Numbered from the stretch's first letter, positions 16,840 through 27,465 are shown. The stretch is DNA of 64,000 nt from an uncultured Acetatifactor sp. (GCA_910585615.1 CAJUFO010000001.1:124001-188000), one strand, 5' to 3'. Numbers and translations are program-made. Notes: generated by a model from the letters alone, not told the origin.

Positions 16840-17811
16840 ATGGCAAAAACAAAAATAAAGAAAGGGTATATCACGCTTCAGGATGGACGTACCATGCGGG
16901 TGCAGAAGATGAGCACGCCCCAGTACATGATTCAGCACAAGTGGCTGTATTTCCTTCTGCTGCCGGGGGCATTGTATTTCATCCTGTTCCGGTATGTCCC
17001 CATGGGAGGTCTGGTGATCGCTTTTAAAGAGTACAGCCCCTTCCTGGGCATGTGGGAAAGCCCATGGTGCGGATTTGACCAGTTTACGAAGTTTTTCACA
17101 GGCAATGATTTCTCCAAGCTGCTGGTGAATACCCTGGGAATCAGCCTGCTGCTGCTGGTTCTGTACTTCCCGGCCCCCATCATTCTCTCCTTATTTCTGA
17201 ATGAGGTGCGGCACAGCGGATATAAGAGAGTGGTGCAGACGCTTGTCTACATACCCCACTTCGTATCGTGGGTCATCGTGGCCAGCCTGACGTATCAGCT
17301 CTTCAATGTGTCCGACGGTATCGTCAATATCATCATTAAGGGCATTACAGGCAGCTCGTGGGATGTGCTCTCCAAGAGTTCTACTTTCTGGGGGCTGATT
17401 GTAGGGCAGGATATCTGGAGAGAGACCGGTTACGGTACCATCGTATTCCTGGCGGCTCTGGCCGGTGTGGATCAGGAGCTGTACGAGGCGGCCAGGGTGG
17501 ACGGCGCAGGGCGCTGGAGGCTGATGTGGCATATTACTCTGCCTGCCATCCGGGGTACCATCGTGATGATGTTCATCCTCCGGGTAGGCGGTATTCTGAA
17601 TACAGGCTATGAGCAGATCTTCCTGATGAGGAATGACCTGAACGTGGCCAGGGCTGAAGTGTTCGACACCTACATCTATATGAGAGGTATCCGTCAGGGG
17701 CAGTATTCTTTCTCCGCGGCGGCAGGCATGTTCAAATCCGTAGTGGGTATGATACTGGTGGTAATCTCGGACCGTGTGGCCAAGGCCTGCGGTGAGAGCG
17801 GCATTTATTAG
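16840..17811 (+). CDS. CUT1 sugar ABC transporter permease (LplB/YteP type)
   Basis: 323 residues from the ATG at 16840 (AAAGGTGG upstream). It has six hydrophobic helices; the first lies in the WLYFLLLPGALYFILF region typical of LplB proteins. The EAA-loop that docks on the ATPase is visible as YEAARVDGAGRWRLMWHITLP. Family knowledge: these permeases import oligosaccharides such as unsaturated rhamnogalacturonides together with a YtcP-type permease, a lipoprotein binding protein and a shared MsmX-type ATPase encoded elsewhere; no ATPase is present in this cluster. It is followed after 17 bases by the second permease. Confidence 0.9.
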   Translation: MAKTKIKKGYITLQDGRTMRVQKMSTPQYMIQHKWLYFLLLPGALYFILFRYVPMGGLVIAFKEYSPFLGMWESPWCGFDQFTKFFTGNDFSKLLVNTLGISLLLLVLYFPAPIILSLFLNEVRHSGYKRVVQTLVYIPHFVSWVIVASLTYQLFNVSDGIVNIIIKGITGSSWDVLSKSSTFWGLIVGQDIWRETGYGTIVFLAALAGVDQELYEAARVDGAGRWRLMWHITLPAIRGTIVMMFILRVGGILNTGYEQIFLMRNDLNVARAEVFDTYIYMRGIRQGQYSFSAAAGMFKSVVGMILVVISDRVAKACGESGIY

Positions 17812-17828
17812 AAGGGAGGAGGCACACA

Positions 17829-18740
17829 ATGGCGAAAGAGCATGTAGTAAAGGAAGGCGCCAAGGTGAGGAAGAGCACCGGCGACCGGATTGTGGATGTG
17901 ATTATCTATGTGGCATTGGGACTGATTGCACTGAGTACCGTCTTGCCCTTCCTGTATGTGGTAGCCGGTTCCTTCGCAACGGAGAAGGAGCTGACGGAGA
18001 AAGCGTTTTTCATCATTCCCACACAAGTCTCCCTGAACGCTTACCAGTATGCCATCCGGACGGCGAATATATTGCGGGGGCTGAAGAATTCCATCATCCT
18101 GACCATCATGGGGACGGTGATGTGCATGCTCTTCTCCCTGAGCTTCGCATATCCCCTGTCCAAGATGCATTTCAGGGGCAGAAACTGGATTATGAATCTG
18201 GTGATCGTGACCATGCTGTTTTCCGGCGGCATGATTCCCTCCTACATGGTGATCAACGCCTACGGGCTGTATGATACCTACTGGGCGCTGGTGCTGCCGG
18301 CCCTGATCAATCCGTTCAACATGGTCATCATCAAAAAGTTTTTTACTGGGCTGCCCGTGGAACTGGACGAGGCTTCCTATATGGACGGAGCCAACGATCT
18401 GCAGATTTTTACCAGGGTGGCGCTGCCCCTGTCCAAGCCGGTGATCGCTTCCATCTCCCTGTTCTATGGCGTGGGATTCTGGAATGATTATTTCAATTCC
18501 ATGATTTATCTGCAGACGGCGGAGAAGTTCCCGATTCAGATTCAGCTGCGTTCTATCATACTGCTGTCTTCTACCTTTTCGGACGCGATGATGGATTTCT
18601 ATGATATGAACGGTGCGCCCCCTGACAAGGCGGTGAAGATGGCATGTACCGTTATCGCTACGGTTCCTGTCCTGTGCATCTATCCTTTCGTGCAGAAATA
18701 CTTCACCAAGGGCGTGATGGTGGGAGCTGTCAAAGGCTGA
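17829..18740 (+). CDS. CUT1 sugar ABC transporter permease (YtcP type)
   Basis: 303 residues, six helices, EAA loop LDEASYMDGANDLQIFTRVALP, and the conserved end YPFVQKYFTKGVMVGAVKG shared by YtcP/YesQ-type permeases. GGGAGGAGG precedes the ATG. It partners the permease gene upstream and the binding protein downstream. Its stop codon lies within the first of two strong stem-loops that separate it from the binding-protein gene. Confidence 0.92.
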   Translation: MAKEHVVKEGAKVRKSTGDRIVDVIIYVALGLIALSTVLPFLYVVAGSFATEKELTEKAFFIIPTQVSLNAYQYAIRTANILRGLKNSIILTIMGTVMCMLFSLSFAYPLSKMHFRGRNWIMNLVIVTMLFSGGMIPSYMVINAYGLYDTYWALVLPALINPFNMVIIKKFFTGLPVELDEASYMDGANDLQIFTRVALPLSKPVIASISLFYGVGFWNDYFNSMIYLQTAEKFPIQIQLRSIILLSSTFSDAMMDFYDMNGAPPDKAVKMACTVIATVPVLCIYPFVQKYFTKGVMVGAVKG

Positions 18741-18801
18741 ATAGGCGCAGAGGGCGCGCCTATTCAGCCGGAAGAATGCCCGAAGGGCATGGGCATTCTT
18801 C
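18737..18801 (+). other. Two consecutive stem-loops between permease and binding-protein genes
   Basis: CTGAATAGGCGC (18737-18748) pairs with GCGCCTATTCAG (18756-18767); GAAGAATGCCC (18771-18781) pairs with GGGCATTCTTC (18791-18801). Both are perfect over 11-12 bases with short loops and no U-run. In ABC importer operons such stems often protect or separate the mRNA so that the binding protein is made in excess. Confidence 0.7.
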
Positions 18802-18909
18802 CAGGTTCGGGCAATTGGACAGTTTTGGGCAATTTAATAGCTGGTTCCGACGGCGGGAGGCCGCTGCCGCAATCATAAATCAACCATTTCATTCAATAAG
18901 GAGGAGAAA

Positions 18910-20598
18910 ATGAAGAAAAAGAGTTTGAACAAGGTATTTGCACTTGCGCTTGCCTCCGCCATGACCTTAAGCCTGGCGGCCTGTGGGAACGGCAGCGGAA
19001 GCAATGAGGGAAGCGGCAGCAACGCCGGCAATGAGAGCAGCCAGTCCACGGCGGAGGATAGCTCCGCGTCAAGTGAGGAGAGCCAGCAGGACAGCGAGTC
19101 TTCCGAGTCCTCCCAGGAGGAGCAGCCTTCCGGTGAGCGGCAGACCATCACCTTCAGTGTTATCGATGTGAACGCTGGCAGCAACAACGTAGGTGAGTAC
19201 GCTGAGCAGATTCTGAATCAGATTAAGGACTACACCAATGTAAACGTGGAGCTGACCTGGGTGGCCAACGACGCTCTGGCGGACAAGAATGCACTGTACC
19301 TGACGAATCCCGGCACCATGCCTCATATTATTACCTGGGGCGGTACTGTCACGGCCAATGTGGTAGAGGCGGCAAAGCAGGGGGCATTCGTGGATCTGAA
19401 TGAATATGTATGGGACAGCGCAAAGTATCCCAACCTGTCCGGTATGTCCAAGGAAGTGGCGGCTAACCTCACTGTAGACGGCAAGCTGATTGCCATTCCC
19501 AGAACCCGTGTAGTAGGCCGTAATGGTCTGAGCTACCGTACTGACTGGTTTGAGAAGCTGAAGGACGAGTACAACCTGACCGAGCCCAACACGCCGGAAG
19601 CGGTGAAGGAGATGCTGAAGGCATTTACCTACGGCGATCCCGACGGAAACGGCGTGGATGACACCATCGGCATGGAGATGACCAAGCATACAGGGCCTTT
19701 TGACATTATCCAGACCTGGTTCGGCTGCGGCAACGGATGGGCAGAGGTTGACGGACAGCTGGTTCCCGTATGGATGCAGCCCGAGTACATGGAAGCCGTT
19801 GATTACATCAAGAGCCTGTACGACGAGGGCCTGATGCCTGCCGACTGGCACACCCGCCCTACCGATGGATGGTCCGACGGATGTAAGAAGGGCGAGAATG
19901 GCGTATTCATCGACGTGCTGGATTCCGGAAAGCGTATCTGGAAGTATTTTGAGGATGAAGCCACATTTACGCCCTCTGTCGTGAACCCGGAGGAAGCCGC
20001 TCATATGACACTGCACGGCGCGGTAAACGGACACACGCTTGCGACCGCAGGCTATGCCGGATACTTTACACTGTCTGCCACCACTCTGGACACACCGGAG
20101 AAAATCGAAGCCGCGTTGACCTTGCTGGATAAGCTCAACGATCCCGAGATGCTGGTTTTGACCCAGTATGGTTTGGAAGGCGTCAACTATGACATAGTGG
20201 ACGGCCTGCTGGTAGATACTGACAATACCGAGGAGGGCAAGGCTCTGGCTCAAAACTATCTGGGACTGAACCAGATGATTCCTTTCCTGCCTACCACAGA
20301 GGAAACTACCGCAAGAGTTGAGCGTCAGATTGACAAGTATGATCAGGCACAGAACGAGGCTTATGAGGCAGCGCTTCCCTATGCGGTGATGAATCCTGCC
20401 ATGCCCTATCTGGTGAATTCTCCCACATACGCCAGCGAGGGCGCTTCCCTGGACGAGGCGGCTACCGCGGCAAGAACTCAGTATATCTGCGGCGCTATCG
20501 ACAAGGCTGCTTTCGAGGCTGAGCTTCAGCGCATCCGCGATAATGGCTATGATACCGTCATTGCGGAGGTGAACGAGCAATACAAGGCGAATCAGTAA
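18910..20598 (+). CDS. Extracellular solute-binding lipoprotein (LplA/YtcQ type)
   Basis: 562 residues. A lipoprotein signal peptide is clear: basic start, hydrophobic core and lipobox LAAC with Cys25. Residues 26-75 are a Ser/Glu/Gly-rich linker. The binding-protein fold follows, with a calcium-loop-like DPDGNGVDDTIG segment typical of CUT1 proteins from Bacillota. AAGGAGG precedes the ATG. It delivers the sugar ligand to the two permeases encoded upstream. Context suggests rhamnogalacturonan-derived oligosaccharides; specificity cannot be read from the sequence. Confidence 0.92.
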   Translation: MKKKSLNKVFALALASAMTLSLAACGNGSGSNEGSGSNAGNESSQSTAEDSSASSEESQQDSESSESSQEEQPSGERQTITFSVIDVNAGSNNVGEYAEQILNQIKDYTNVNVELTWVANDALADKNALYLTNPGTMPHIITWGGTVTANVVEAAKQGAFVDLNEYVWDSAKYPNLSGMSKEVAANLTVDGKLIAIPRTRVVGRNGLSYRTDWFEKLKDEYNLTEPNTPEAVKEMLKAFTYGDPDGNGVDDTIGMEMTKHTGPFDIIQTWFGCGNGWAEVDGQLVPVWMQPEYMEAVDYIKSLYDEGLMPADWHTRPTDGWSDGCKKGENGVFIDVLDSGKRIWKYFEDEATFTPSVVNPEEAAHMTLHGAVNGHTLATAGYAGYFTLSATTLDTPEKIEAALTLLDKLNDPEMLVLTQYGLEGVNYDIVDGLLVDTDNTEEGKALAQNYLGLNQMIPFLPTTEETTARVERQIDKYDQAQNEAYEAALPYAVMNPAMPYLVNSPTYASEGASLDEAATAARTQYICGAIDKAAFEAELQRIRDNGYDTVIAEVNEQYKANQ

Positions 20599-20700
20599 TT
20601 CGCCTGGCAAACCAGTAATTCTTAATCAATAATTTACCTGGCAAGTGCCTGGGCGGTTCGTCCGCGGGCCAGTGACTTCGCCGCGGACGATAGGACGGGA

Positions 20701-20735
20701 AGGGCATCGATGCCGTAAAAGGCATCGGTGTCCCT
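20701..20735 (+). terminator. Stem-loop after the binding-protein gene
   Basis: AGGGCATCGATGCC and GGCATCGGTGTCCCT pair around GTAAAA with one small internal bulge, followed by TTTCT. It probably acts as a partial terminator separating the importer genes from the enzyme genes. Confidence 0.45.
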
Positions 20736-20808
20736 TTCTGCCATCTTCCGGCGACTGGACAGACGGCAAGCCGGAGACAGCACAGGACGACAAGAGGAGT
20801 AAACGGAT

Positions 20809-23800
20809 ATGCATATAGATTTATCTGGAAAATGGAATATTTCCCTGGAGGCGGAGGACGGCGCGCAGACAGGGCAAATCCAGCTGCCGGGCATCCTGCA
20901 GGCAGCCGGATACGGAGACCCCATCACCAGGCAGACGCCCTGGGTCAGCAGCCTACATGATACGTTCTGGTACCAGCAGGAGGAATACCGCTATGCCCAG
21001 GAGGAGGGCGTGAACGTGCCCTTCCTGTCCCAGCCGCCCAGGCACTTTCTGGGGGAGGCTGTCTATGAGAGGGATTTCCAGATTCCCGTTGACGGCCAGG
21101 AGTGGTATTTCTACATAGAGGTGGCAAGATGGCACAGCCGGGTATGGATAGACGGAGTCTGCCGCGGGGAGGACTGTACGCTCTGCGGCCCCCATCATGT
21201 CAGGCTGGGCGTGCTGCCTTCCGGCAGGCATACCATCCGGGTGGCCATGGACAATTCCATGATTTACCCTTACCGCCCGGACGCCCATGGGGTGTCGGAT
21301 GCCCTGGGCGGGACATGGAACGGCATGGTGGGCGAGATAGCCCTGATGACGGAAGGAGCGTACAGGCAGCGGGAGGCGGCGAAGAGCGCCTATGCGGCTG
21401 CCCATCCCAGAACCGTGGAGGCATCCGGGAACCAGATTCTGATAGACGGAAAACCGTTCTATTTCCGTGCTACCCACTTCGGTGGGGATTATCCGTTGAC
21501 CGGCCATCCAGAGACAGGGATGGCCTGGTGGCGAAAGCTCATGGGGACAATCCAGGCCTGGGGCCTGAACGGCATCCGTTTCCACTCCTATTGCCCTCCC
21601 GAGGCGGCTTTCGCGGCGGCGGACGAGGCAGGGGTCTGTCTGCTGGTGGAATGCGGCATGTGGAACCGCTTCGGGGACAGCCCCGGGGAGATGGAGATGT
21701 ATGAGGTGCTGATGGCGGAGACCAGGCGCATCCTGGACAGCTTCGGGCATCATCCCTCCTTTGTGTTCTTCTCGCCCAGCAATGAACCCGGCGGTGCGTG
21801 GTATAAGGCGCTGCGCAGATGGGTTCGGGAGGCCAGGGAATATGACGAAACCTTAGGATATGGGGGCAGGAGGCTCTACACCGCCCAGTCCGGCTGGTTC
21901 TATGACGTACCCCCGGCCGGGATTCAGGGCACGGATTTCATCTATTTCCACCGCTCCGGATACGGCCCTTACCTGGGCGGCACGATTCGCAATCCCCTGG
22001 GCTGGCGGGGCGGAAATTACAGCCCGTCCCTGGAGGGCGTAAAGAAGCCGGTCATCTGCCATGAGCTGGGGCAGATCTGCGCTTATCCCGATTATGGCGT
22101 CATCCGCAAGTTCAAGGGCTACCTGCAGCCGGGGAATTACAGGGTGTTCCAGGAGAATGCCCGGGCCAACGGCATCCTGCCCTATGCGGAGGATTTCGTG
22201 AGGTGCTCCGGGGAGAACCAGCTCCGGCTCTACAAGGAGGAGCTGGAGGCGAATTGCAGGACGCCGCAGATACAGGGCTTCGAACTCCTGGATCTCCATG
22301 ACTACCTGGGGCAGGGGACGGCTTTGGTGGGGATACTGGATCCTTTCTGGGAGAGCAAGGGGTATGGCAGCCCGGAGGCGTTCCGGGAATTCTGCGGGGA
22401 CACGGTGCTGCTGGCCAGATGCAGCAGCTATGTATGGAGGAGCACAGACAGGGCCGTGATTCCGGTGGAGGTCTGCCATTATGGGAAAGAAGCTGTCAAA
22501 GAACCCATCGTGGTGTGGACGCTGCGGTGCGGCGATACCCTCTGGCGGACGGGGGAATTGCGGACAGAGGAAATCCCCTGCGGATGCAATACGGAAATCG
22601 GTGATATTATAATCGATTTCAGGGAAATCACCCGGGAAGCCGGACTGACGCAGAGCAGAGAGCTGGAGCTTATGCTGGAATTGCTGGATTCCCAGGATAC
22701 ATATGACGCATCGGGACAGAGGGCCGTCATGAGCCGCAACCGCTGGAGCATGTACGTATTCCTGGACTGTGGGCAGGATGCGCAGTCCGGCGGGGTCTTG
22801 TATACAAGGGACTGGGCGGAGGCCAGAAGCGCCCTGGAGGCGGGCGGAAGGGTGGTATTCTCGCCCTATCTGTCGGATCTGGGCTATGAGTGCCCGGCGC
22901 TGTCCGCCAGAAGCGTGGACTGGAACGGGCAGATGGGGCCTTCCTGGCGGCGTACCATGGGGATCGTGGTGCGGGAGAGCCATCCGGTCTTCCGGCATTT
23001 TCCCACGGGGCGCTCGGGAGGCTGGCAATGGGAGGACATCCTGGAACAGGCCAGGGGGTTCTGGATGGAGGGCCTGGAGCAGGTGGAGCCGATCGTACAG
23101 CCCATCGATGACTGGAACAGGAACCTGCTGCAGAGCCTGCTGTTCGAGGCAAAGGTTCTGGGAGGGAGCCTTTTGCTGGTCTCCGCAAATCTGGAGGGAA
23201 GCTTCGAGGAGCGCCCCGGGGCCTACTGCCTGAAGCAGGCCATCCTGCGGTATGCCTCCTCGGAGGATTTCGCGCCGTCCGTGGAAGCCCGGGCGCAGTC
23301 TATTGAGGCAAAGCTCTTTCCCATGCTGCGGATGGGGGAGCTGACGGAAAAGGTCCTGTATAGCTGCAGCCAGGTCAGAAACGGCGGCAGCCTTGTGACA
23401 GCGGATCCGAATTCCTCTGTCCGGGCGGAGGCGGAAGGGTTTCCCATTGAAATCACCATCCTGCTGCGCAGGCCGGTGGCCATGAGGGGGATTCTCTATG
23501 TGCCGGAGCAGCGGGACAGAGGCCATGAGGGGTTCGTCAGAGACTACGCGATAGAGATAAGGCATGGGGAAGAGGCCGGATGGGAGTCCGCGGCGCAGGG
23601 GACGCTCCAAAATACCTGCCGTTCCCAGAAGATAGCTTTCGACAGGGTAAGGACGGGGGATGCAATCCGGCTGAAGGTGTTCTCCGCGTATGGGTGCGTG
23701 GACAAATACGTGTGGAGGGAGAGCTGTGAGGGGTGGCACCGGGTCTTTAAACCACTGGAGGCCGTCGTACAGATAGCCGGTCTCCATGTCCTCTGCGAGG

Positions 23801-23874
23801 AGGACGGCCCCCACAGTGACATCTATGCATCGGGGAAGGCGCGGGGCTCCCGCACAAAGGAAATCGATTTTTAG
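20809..23874 (+). CDS. Glycoside hydrolase family 2-like enzyme, 1021 residues
   Basis: An N-terminal sugar-binding jelly roll (about 1-190, including WHSRVWIDG and LGGTWNGMVGEI) is followed by a TIM barrel with LNGIRFHSYCPPEAAFAAADEAG, the putative acid/base glutamate in FFSPSNEPG and a second glutamate in VICHELGQ. A C-terminal half of about 450 residues contains further beta-rich modules I cannot name. No signal peptide, so it acts on imported oligosaccharides in the cytoplasm. The gene lies in the pectin-type locus; likely substrates are beta-linked galactose or uronic acid side chains of rhamnogalacturonan, but this is inference. Confidence 0.82.
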   Translation: MHIDLSGKWNISLEAEDGAQTGQIQLPGILQAAGYGDPITRQTPWVSSLHDTFWYQQEEYRYAQEEGVNVPFLSQPPRHFLGEAVYERDFQIPVDGQEWYFYIEVARWHSRVWIDGVCRGEDCTLCGPHHVRLGVLPSGRHTIRVAMDNSMIYPYRPDAHGVSDALGGTWNGMVGEIALMTEGAYRQREAAKSAYAAAHPRTVEASGNQILIDGKPFYFRATHFGGDYPLTGHPETGMAWWRKLMGTIQAWGLNGIRFHSYCPPEAAFAAADEAGVCLLVECGMWNRFGDSPGEMEMYEVLMAETRRILDSFGHHPSFVFFSPSNEPGGAWYKALRRWVREAREYDETLGYGGRRLYTAQSGWFYDVPPAGIQGTDFIYFHRSGYGPYLGGTIRNPLGWRGGNYSPSLEGVKKPVICHELGQICAYPDYGVIRKFKGYLQPGNYRVFQENARANGILPYAEDFVRCSGENQLRLYKEELEANCRTPQIQGFELLDLHDYLGQGTALVGILDPFWESKGYGSPEAFREFCGDTVLLARCSSYVWRSTDRAVIPVEVCHYGKEAVKEPIVVWTLRCGDTLWRTGELRTEEIPCGCNTEIGDIIIDFREITREAGLTQSRELELMLELLDSQDTYDASGQRAVMSRNRWSMYVFLDCGQDAQSGGVLYTRDWAEARSALEAGGRVVFSPYLSDLGYECPALSARSVDWNGQMGPSWRRTMGIVVRESHPVFRHFPTGRSGGWQWEDILEQARGFWMEGLEQVEPIVQPIDDWNRNLLQSLLFEAKVLGGSLLLVSANLEGSFEERPGAYCLKQAILRYASSEDFAPSVEARAQSIEAKLFPMLRMGELTEKVLYSCSQVRNGGSLVTADPNSSVRAEAEGFPIEITILLRRPVAMRGILYVPEQRDRGHEGFVRDYAIEIRHGEEAGWESAAQGTLQNTCRSQKIAFDRVRTGDAIRLKVFSAYGCVDKYVWRESCEGWHRVFKPLEAVVQIAGLHVLCEEDGPHSDIYASGKARGSRTKEIDF

Positions 23875-23910
23875 GAACCCAGTTCCGGTTTCAGGAAAGG
23901 GAGGAAGGAA

Positions 23911-26554
23911 ATGAAGCTGCATTTATTGGAGGGAACCAGGGCGGAGGGCTATACGACCTTCGGCTGTATGTGGAGACAGGGAGAGTGCACGGAGGAGACG
24001 GAATACCTGTGCAGGCGGCAGGCGGCAGGCGGCAGACGGCACGGGGCAGGAGGAGATCCCGCTGCAGTCCAGAATCACGGCCTACTGGCCGGACGGCTCG
24101 GTAAAGTGGACGGCCCACACGGCGGACGCGGCGCGGCTGGGGCAGGACATCGAAGTGCTGCCGGGAAAGCCGGGGAGCGTAGGCGGCATGGAATGCGTGG
24201 AGACGGAAGAGGAGATTCTGCTCCGCGCGGGGGCGGTCACGGTGACTGTCAGGAAGGACGGGAGACATCTGTTCGAGTCTGCGGCGAAGGATGGCAGGAG
24301 CTATCTGCGGGACGCTGAGCCCGTATTGATCCTGGAGGAGCCGGTCATGCTCCAGGGAAACCCGGCCAAAGTGGAGAAAAGCTATATAAGCCATATCACG
24401 AATGTGGCCGTGGAGGAGACAGGGAGCCTGAGGACAGTGATACGCTATGACGGAATCCACCGCTCCTCCTTGCGCGAAGAGAGATTGCCGTTTATAATCA
24501 GGATGGAGGTGGGATATGACAGTGCTGTCATAAAATTCACCCATACCTTCCTGTATGATGGGGATGAGGACAAGGATTTCCTGAAGGGGATGGGAATCCG
24601 CTTCCTGTCGCCCATGGCCGGGGAGCTGTATAACCGTCATGTGAAATTCGCGGGGGACTACGGCGTGTTCCATGAGGCCCTGGTGCCGCTGACGGCATGG
24701 CGGCCCAAAATGCCGATTGCCCTCTATCAGAGACAGATGGCGGGAGAGAAGATGCTGCTTTCCGGCGAGGCGCGCCAGATGGCGGACAAGGTGCTGAAGG
24801 ATGCGCCGGTCTGGAGCGAGTACGCGCTGTACCAGGACAGCGCCAGCCACTTTGGCATCAAGAAGAAGCAGAAGGGGGAGAACCTGTGCTACATCGAGTC
24901 CCTGCACGGACAGCGGGCGGCGGGCGCGGCGGCGTTCGGCTCCGAACACGGCAGCGTGAAAGCGGCGGTCAGGGATTTCTGGGAAAAATATCCCTCCGGC
25001 ATCACCTGCAGGGGGCTGGACGGAGAAAACGCGGAATGCACCCTGTGGTTCTGGTCTCCGGACGCGGCGGCCATGGATTTCCGGCATTACGCGGACAGAG
25101 GGTACAATCAGGTCTGCTACGAGGGATACGATTACAAGGGGGCGACGCCAGACGGAATCGCCTGTACGAACGAGTGCAGTGTGGCGTTTTCGGATGCGAT
25201 GATTCCAGAGGACGGGGAGGTGGAGGCCTTCGCACAGTCCGTGAACCATCCTGCCGTCTACGTGGGGACACCGGAGTTCTATCATGAGATGAGGGCGTTC
25301 GGCTACTGGTCGCTGCCCGCCGGGGAGGGTGCCACGGAGACGGAGCGCTGGCTGGAGAGCCAGATGGAGCAGGTTTTCGACTTTTACAAGGGGGAGATCG
25401 AGCAGCGCGGCTGGTACGGCATGTTCAACTACGGCGATGTGATGCATACCTACGATTCGGTGCGCCACCAGTGGAAATACGATATGGGCGGCTATGCGTG
25501 GGACAATACGGAGCTGGTGCCCACTCTGTGGCTGTGGCTGTACTTTCTGCGCACCGGCAGGGGGGATGTGTACAGGGTGGCGGAGAAGCTGTCCCGCCAT
25601 GCCAGCGAGGTGGACGTCTACCACATGGGCAGATATAAGGGACTGGGCTCCCGGCATAATGTGCGCCATTGGGGGTGTCCCTGCAAGGAGGCGCGGATTG
25701 CCATGGCGGGGCATCACAGGGTCCTGTACTATCTGACCGGGGACAGGAGGCTGGAGGACATCTTCGAGGAGCTGAAGGACAATGAGATGAGCTTCCTGAA
25801 CAAGGATCCCCTGGGGGACTTCTTTGATAAAAAGGACATGGTCTATCCCAGCCATGCCCGCAGCGGCCCGGACTGGTCGGCCCTTTGCTCCAACTGGATG
25901 ACCAGATGGGAGAGATTCCACGACGAACGATATCTGGACAAGATCCGGACGGGGATTGAGGACATCAGGAAAGCGCCCCTAAGGCTGGCCTCCGGCCCTG
26001 ATTTTGAGTTCGACCCCGCCACCTGCCATCTGCGCTATATCGGAGAGCGAACCACGGGAGGATGCCACCTGCAGATTTGCATGGGCGCTCCTCAGATATG
26101 GACGGAGCTGGGGGATCTGATGGGCGATGAGGACTGGAAGGAGATGCTCGCCGAGCTGGGCAGCATTTATTTCATGACAGAGGAAGAGAGGGACAGGGCC
26201 ACGGGAGGGCTCACCGGCAGCAGGGAATTCACCTTTCCTTTCATGGCGGCGGGCATCGGCGCCTATGCCGCCGCTTACCGAAAGGACGGCGAGCTGGCCA
26301 GGCGGGTCTGGAAGGAGCTGCTGAGCACGATCATCAATGGGGAAAGCCGTGAGGGCTTTGATCAGAGAAGGATTGCGAATCAGGGCAACCGGGAGGCTCT
26401 GCGGGAGATTCCCTGGGTCTCCACCAATTTCGTTGCGCAGTTTTGCCTGAACGCCATCATGGCGCTGGAGCTTATCCGGGACTGGATTCCGGCTACCCTG
26501 AGAGAGGCCGGGGAGCTGACAGTGGATGGAGAGGAGCATTTCCGCAGGGCATAA
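23911..26554 (+). pseudogene. Exo-rhamnogalacturonan lyase-like gene (PL26/PcRGLX type), frame interrupted by a heptamer repeat
   Basis: The gene starts at 23911 (GGGAGGAAGG upstream) with MKLHLLEGTRAEGYTTFG. After residue ~33 a 7-bp tandem repeat (24011-24031) shifts the frame by one. Downstream the correct frame reads EEIPLQSRITAYWPDGSVKW, the N-terminal barrel motif of PcRGLX-like proteins, and continues for about 800 residues (LYNRHVKFAGDYGVFHEALV; MFNYGDVMHTYDSVRHQWKY; SRHNVRHWGCP). Removing one 7-base unit would give one intact protein of about 880 residues. Family knowledge: PL26 enzymes release unsaturated rhamnogalacturonan units from chain ends, which suits the GH105 encoded downstream. 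As written, only an internal start (GTG 24155 or the later ATG) could give a product lacking the N-terminus. Confidence 0.8.
24011..24038 (+). repeat. Heptanucleotide tandem repeat in the lyase gene
   Basis: Three exact GCAGGCG units (24011-24031) followed by one variant unit GCAGACG. Unit number sets the reading frame: three units put the 5' part out of frame with the rest, two units restore it. Confidence 0.9.
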
Positions 26555-26586
26555 GCCATGTCCCGCCAGAAAGGATGGAGGATAGA

Positions 26587-27399
26587 ATGAAGGTCTATAC
26601 ATGCTTTCCGGAAGGAAAGACAAAGGCGCTCACTATGAGCTATGACGACGGCAGGCTGCAGGATGAGCGCCTGGTGGATATCTTTAACAGAAACGGAATC
26701 AAGGGGACGTTCAACCTGAATTACGGCCTGATGGGAAGGGATGGGAACCGCATTGCCAGGGAGAGGGTCAGGGCGCTCTACCAGGGCCATGAGGTGGCCA
26801 CCCATTGCCTGACCCATCCTACCATAGCCCGCTGCCCCCTGGTGGAGGCGGCATATGAGATCCTGGAGGACAGGAAGGGGCTGGAGGGCCTGACAGGCGG
26901 GCTGGTGCGGGGGCATGCCTATCCCAACGGCTCCTACAGCCCGGAGATCAGGGCGCTGTTCCGCCAGCTTGGGATTGCCTATGGCAGGGTAGTGGAGGCG
27001 AGGGCGGATTACGAGCTGCCAAAAGACCCCATGGAATGGCATCCCACCTGCCACCACAATGACCCGGAGCTGATGGAGAAGGCGGCGTTCTTCGCAGAGT
27101 TCGGAAAGCGCCAGTACCTGAAGCTGATGTATGTGTGGGGGCACAGCTATGAGTTCGACGACAGGGACAACTGGGGCGTGATGGAGGAGTTCTGCAGGTA
27201 CATGGGAGGCAGGAAAGACATCTGGTATGCCACGAACATAGAGATTATCGACTATATGGAAGCGGCAGGCCGTCTGAAGTTCTCGGGGGACAATGGGATG
27301 GTGTACAATCCCGGCGCTGCCAGTGTATGGCTGCAGATAGATGACAGGGCGATTGTGGAGGTGAAAGGCGGCGCTACGGTCAGCCTTTTGCCGGCATGA
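26587..27399 (+). CDS. Polysaccharide deacetylase family protein (NodB domain)
   Basis: 270 residues from MKVYTCFPEG (GGAGG upstream); longer frames upstream run into the lyase gene and are not used. Metal-binding residues of the family are visible: aspartates in MSYDDG and the His-x3-His pair in HCLTH. RGHAYPNGSY is the third motif. No signal peptide. Family knowledge: these metal-dependent enzymes remove acetyl groups from carbohydrates. In this locus the likely task is O- or N-deacetylation of imported pectic oligomers. It lies 32 bases behind the lyase gene and 66 before GH105. Confidence 0.85.
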   Translation: MKVYTCFPEGKTKALTMSYDDGRLQDERLVDIFNRNGIKGTFNLNYGLMGRDGNRIARERVRALYQGHEVATHCLTHPTIARCPLVEAAYEILEDRKGLEGLTGGLVRGHAYPNGSYSPEIRALFRQLGIAYGRVVEARADYELPKDPMEWHPTCHHNDPELMEKAAFFAEFGKRQYLKLMYVWGHSYEFDDRDNWGVMEEFCRYMGGRKDIWYATNIEIIDYMEAAGRLKFSGDNGMVYNPGAASVWLQIDDRAIVEVKGGATVSLLPA

Positions 27400-27465
27400 A
27401 GCCCAAGGCAGAGGAGGGCTTAAACGGAACAGCACCTGCCATGAGGGCAGCGGAAAGGAGACAAT

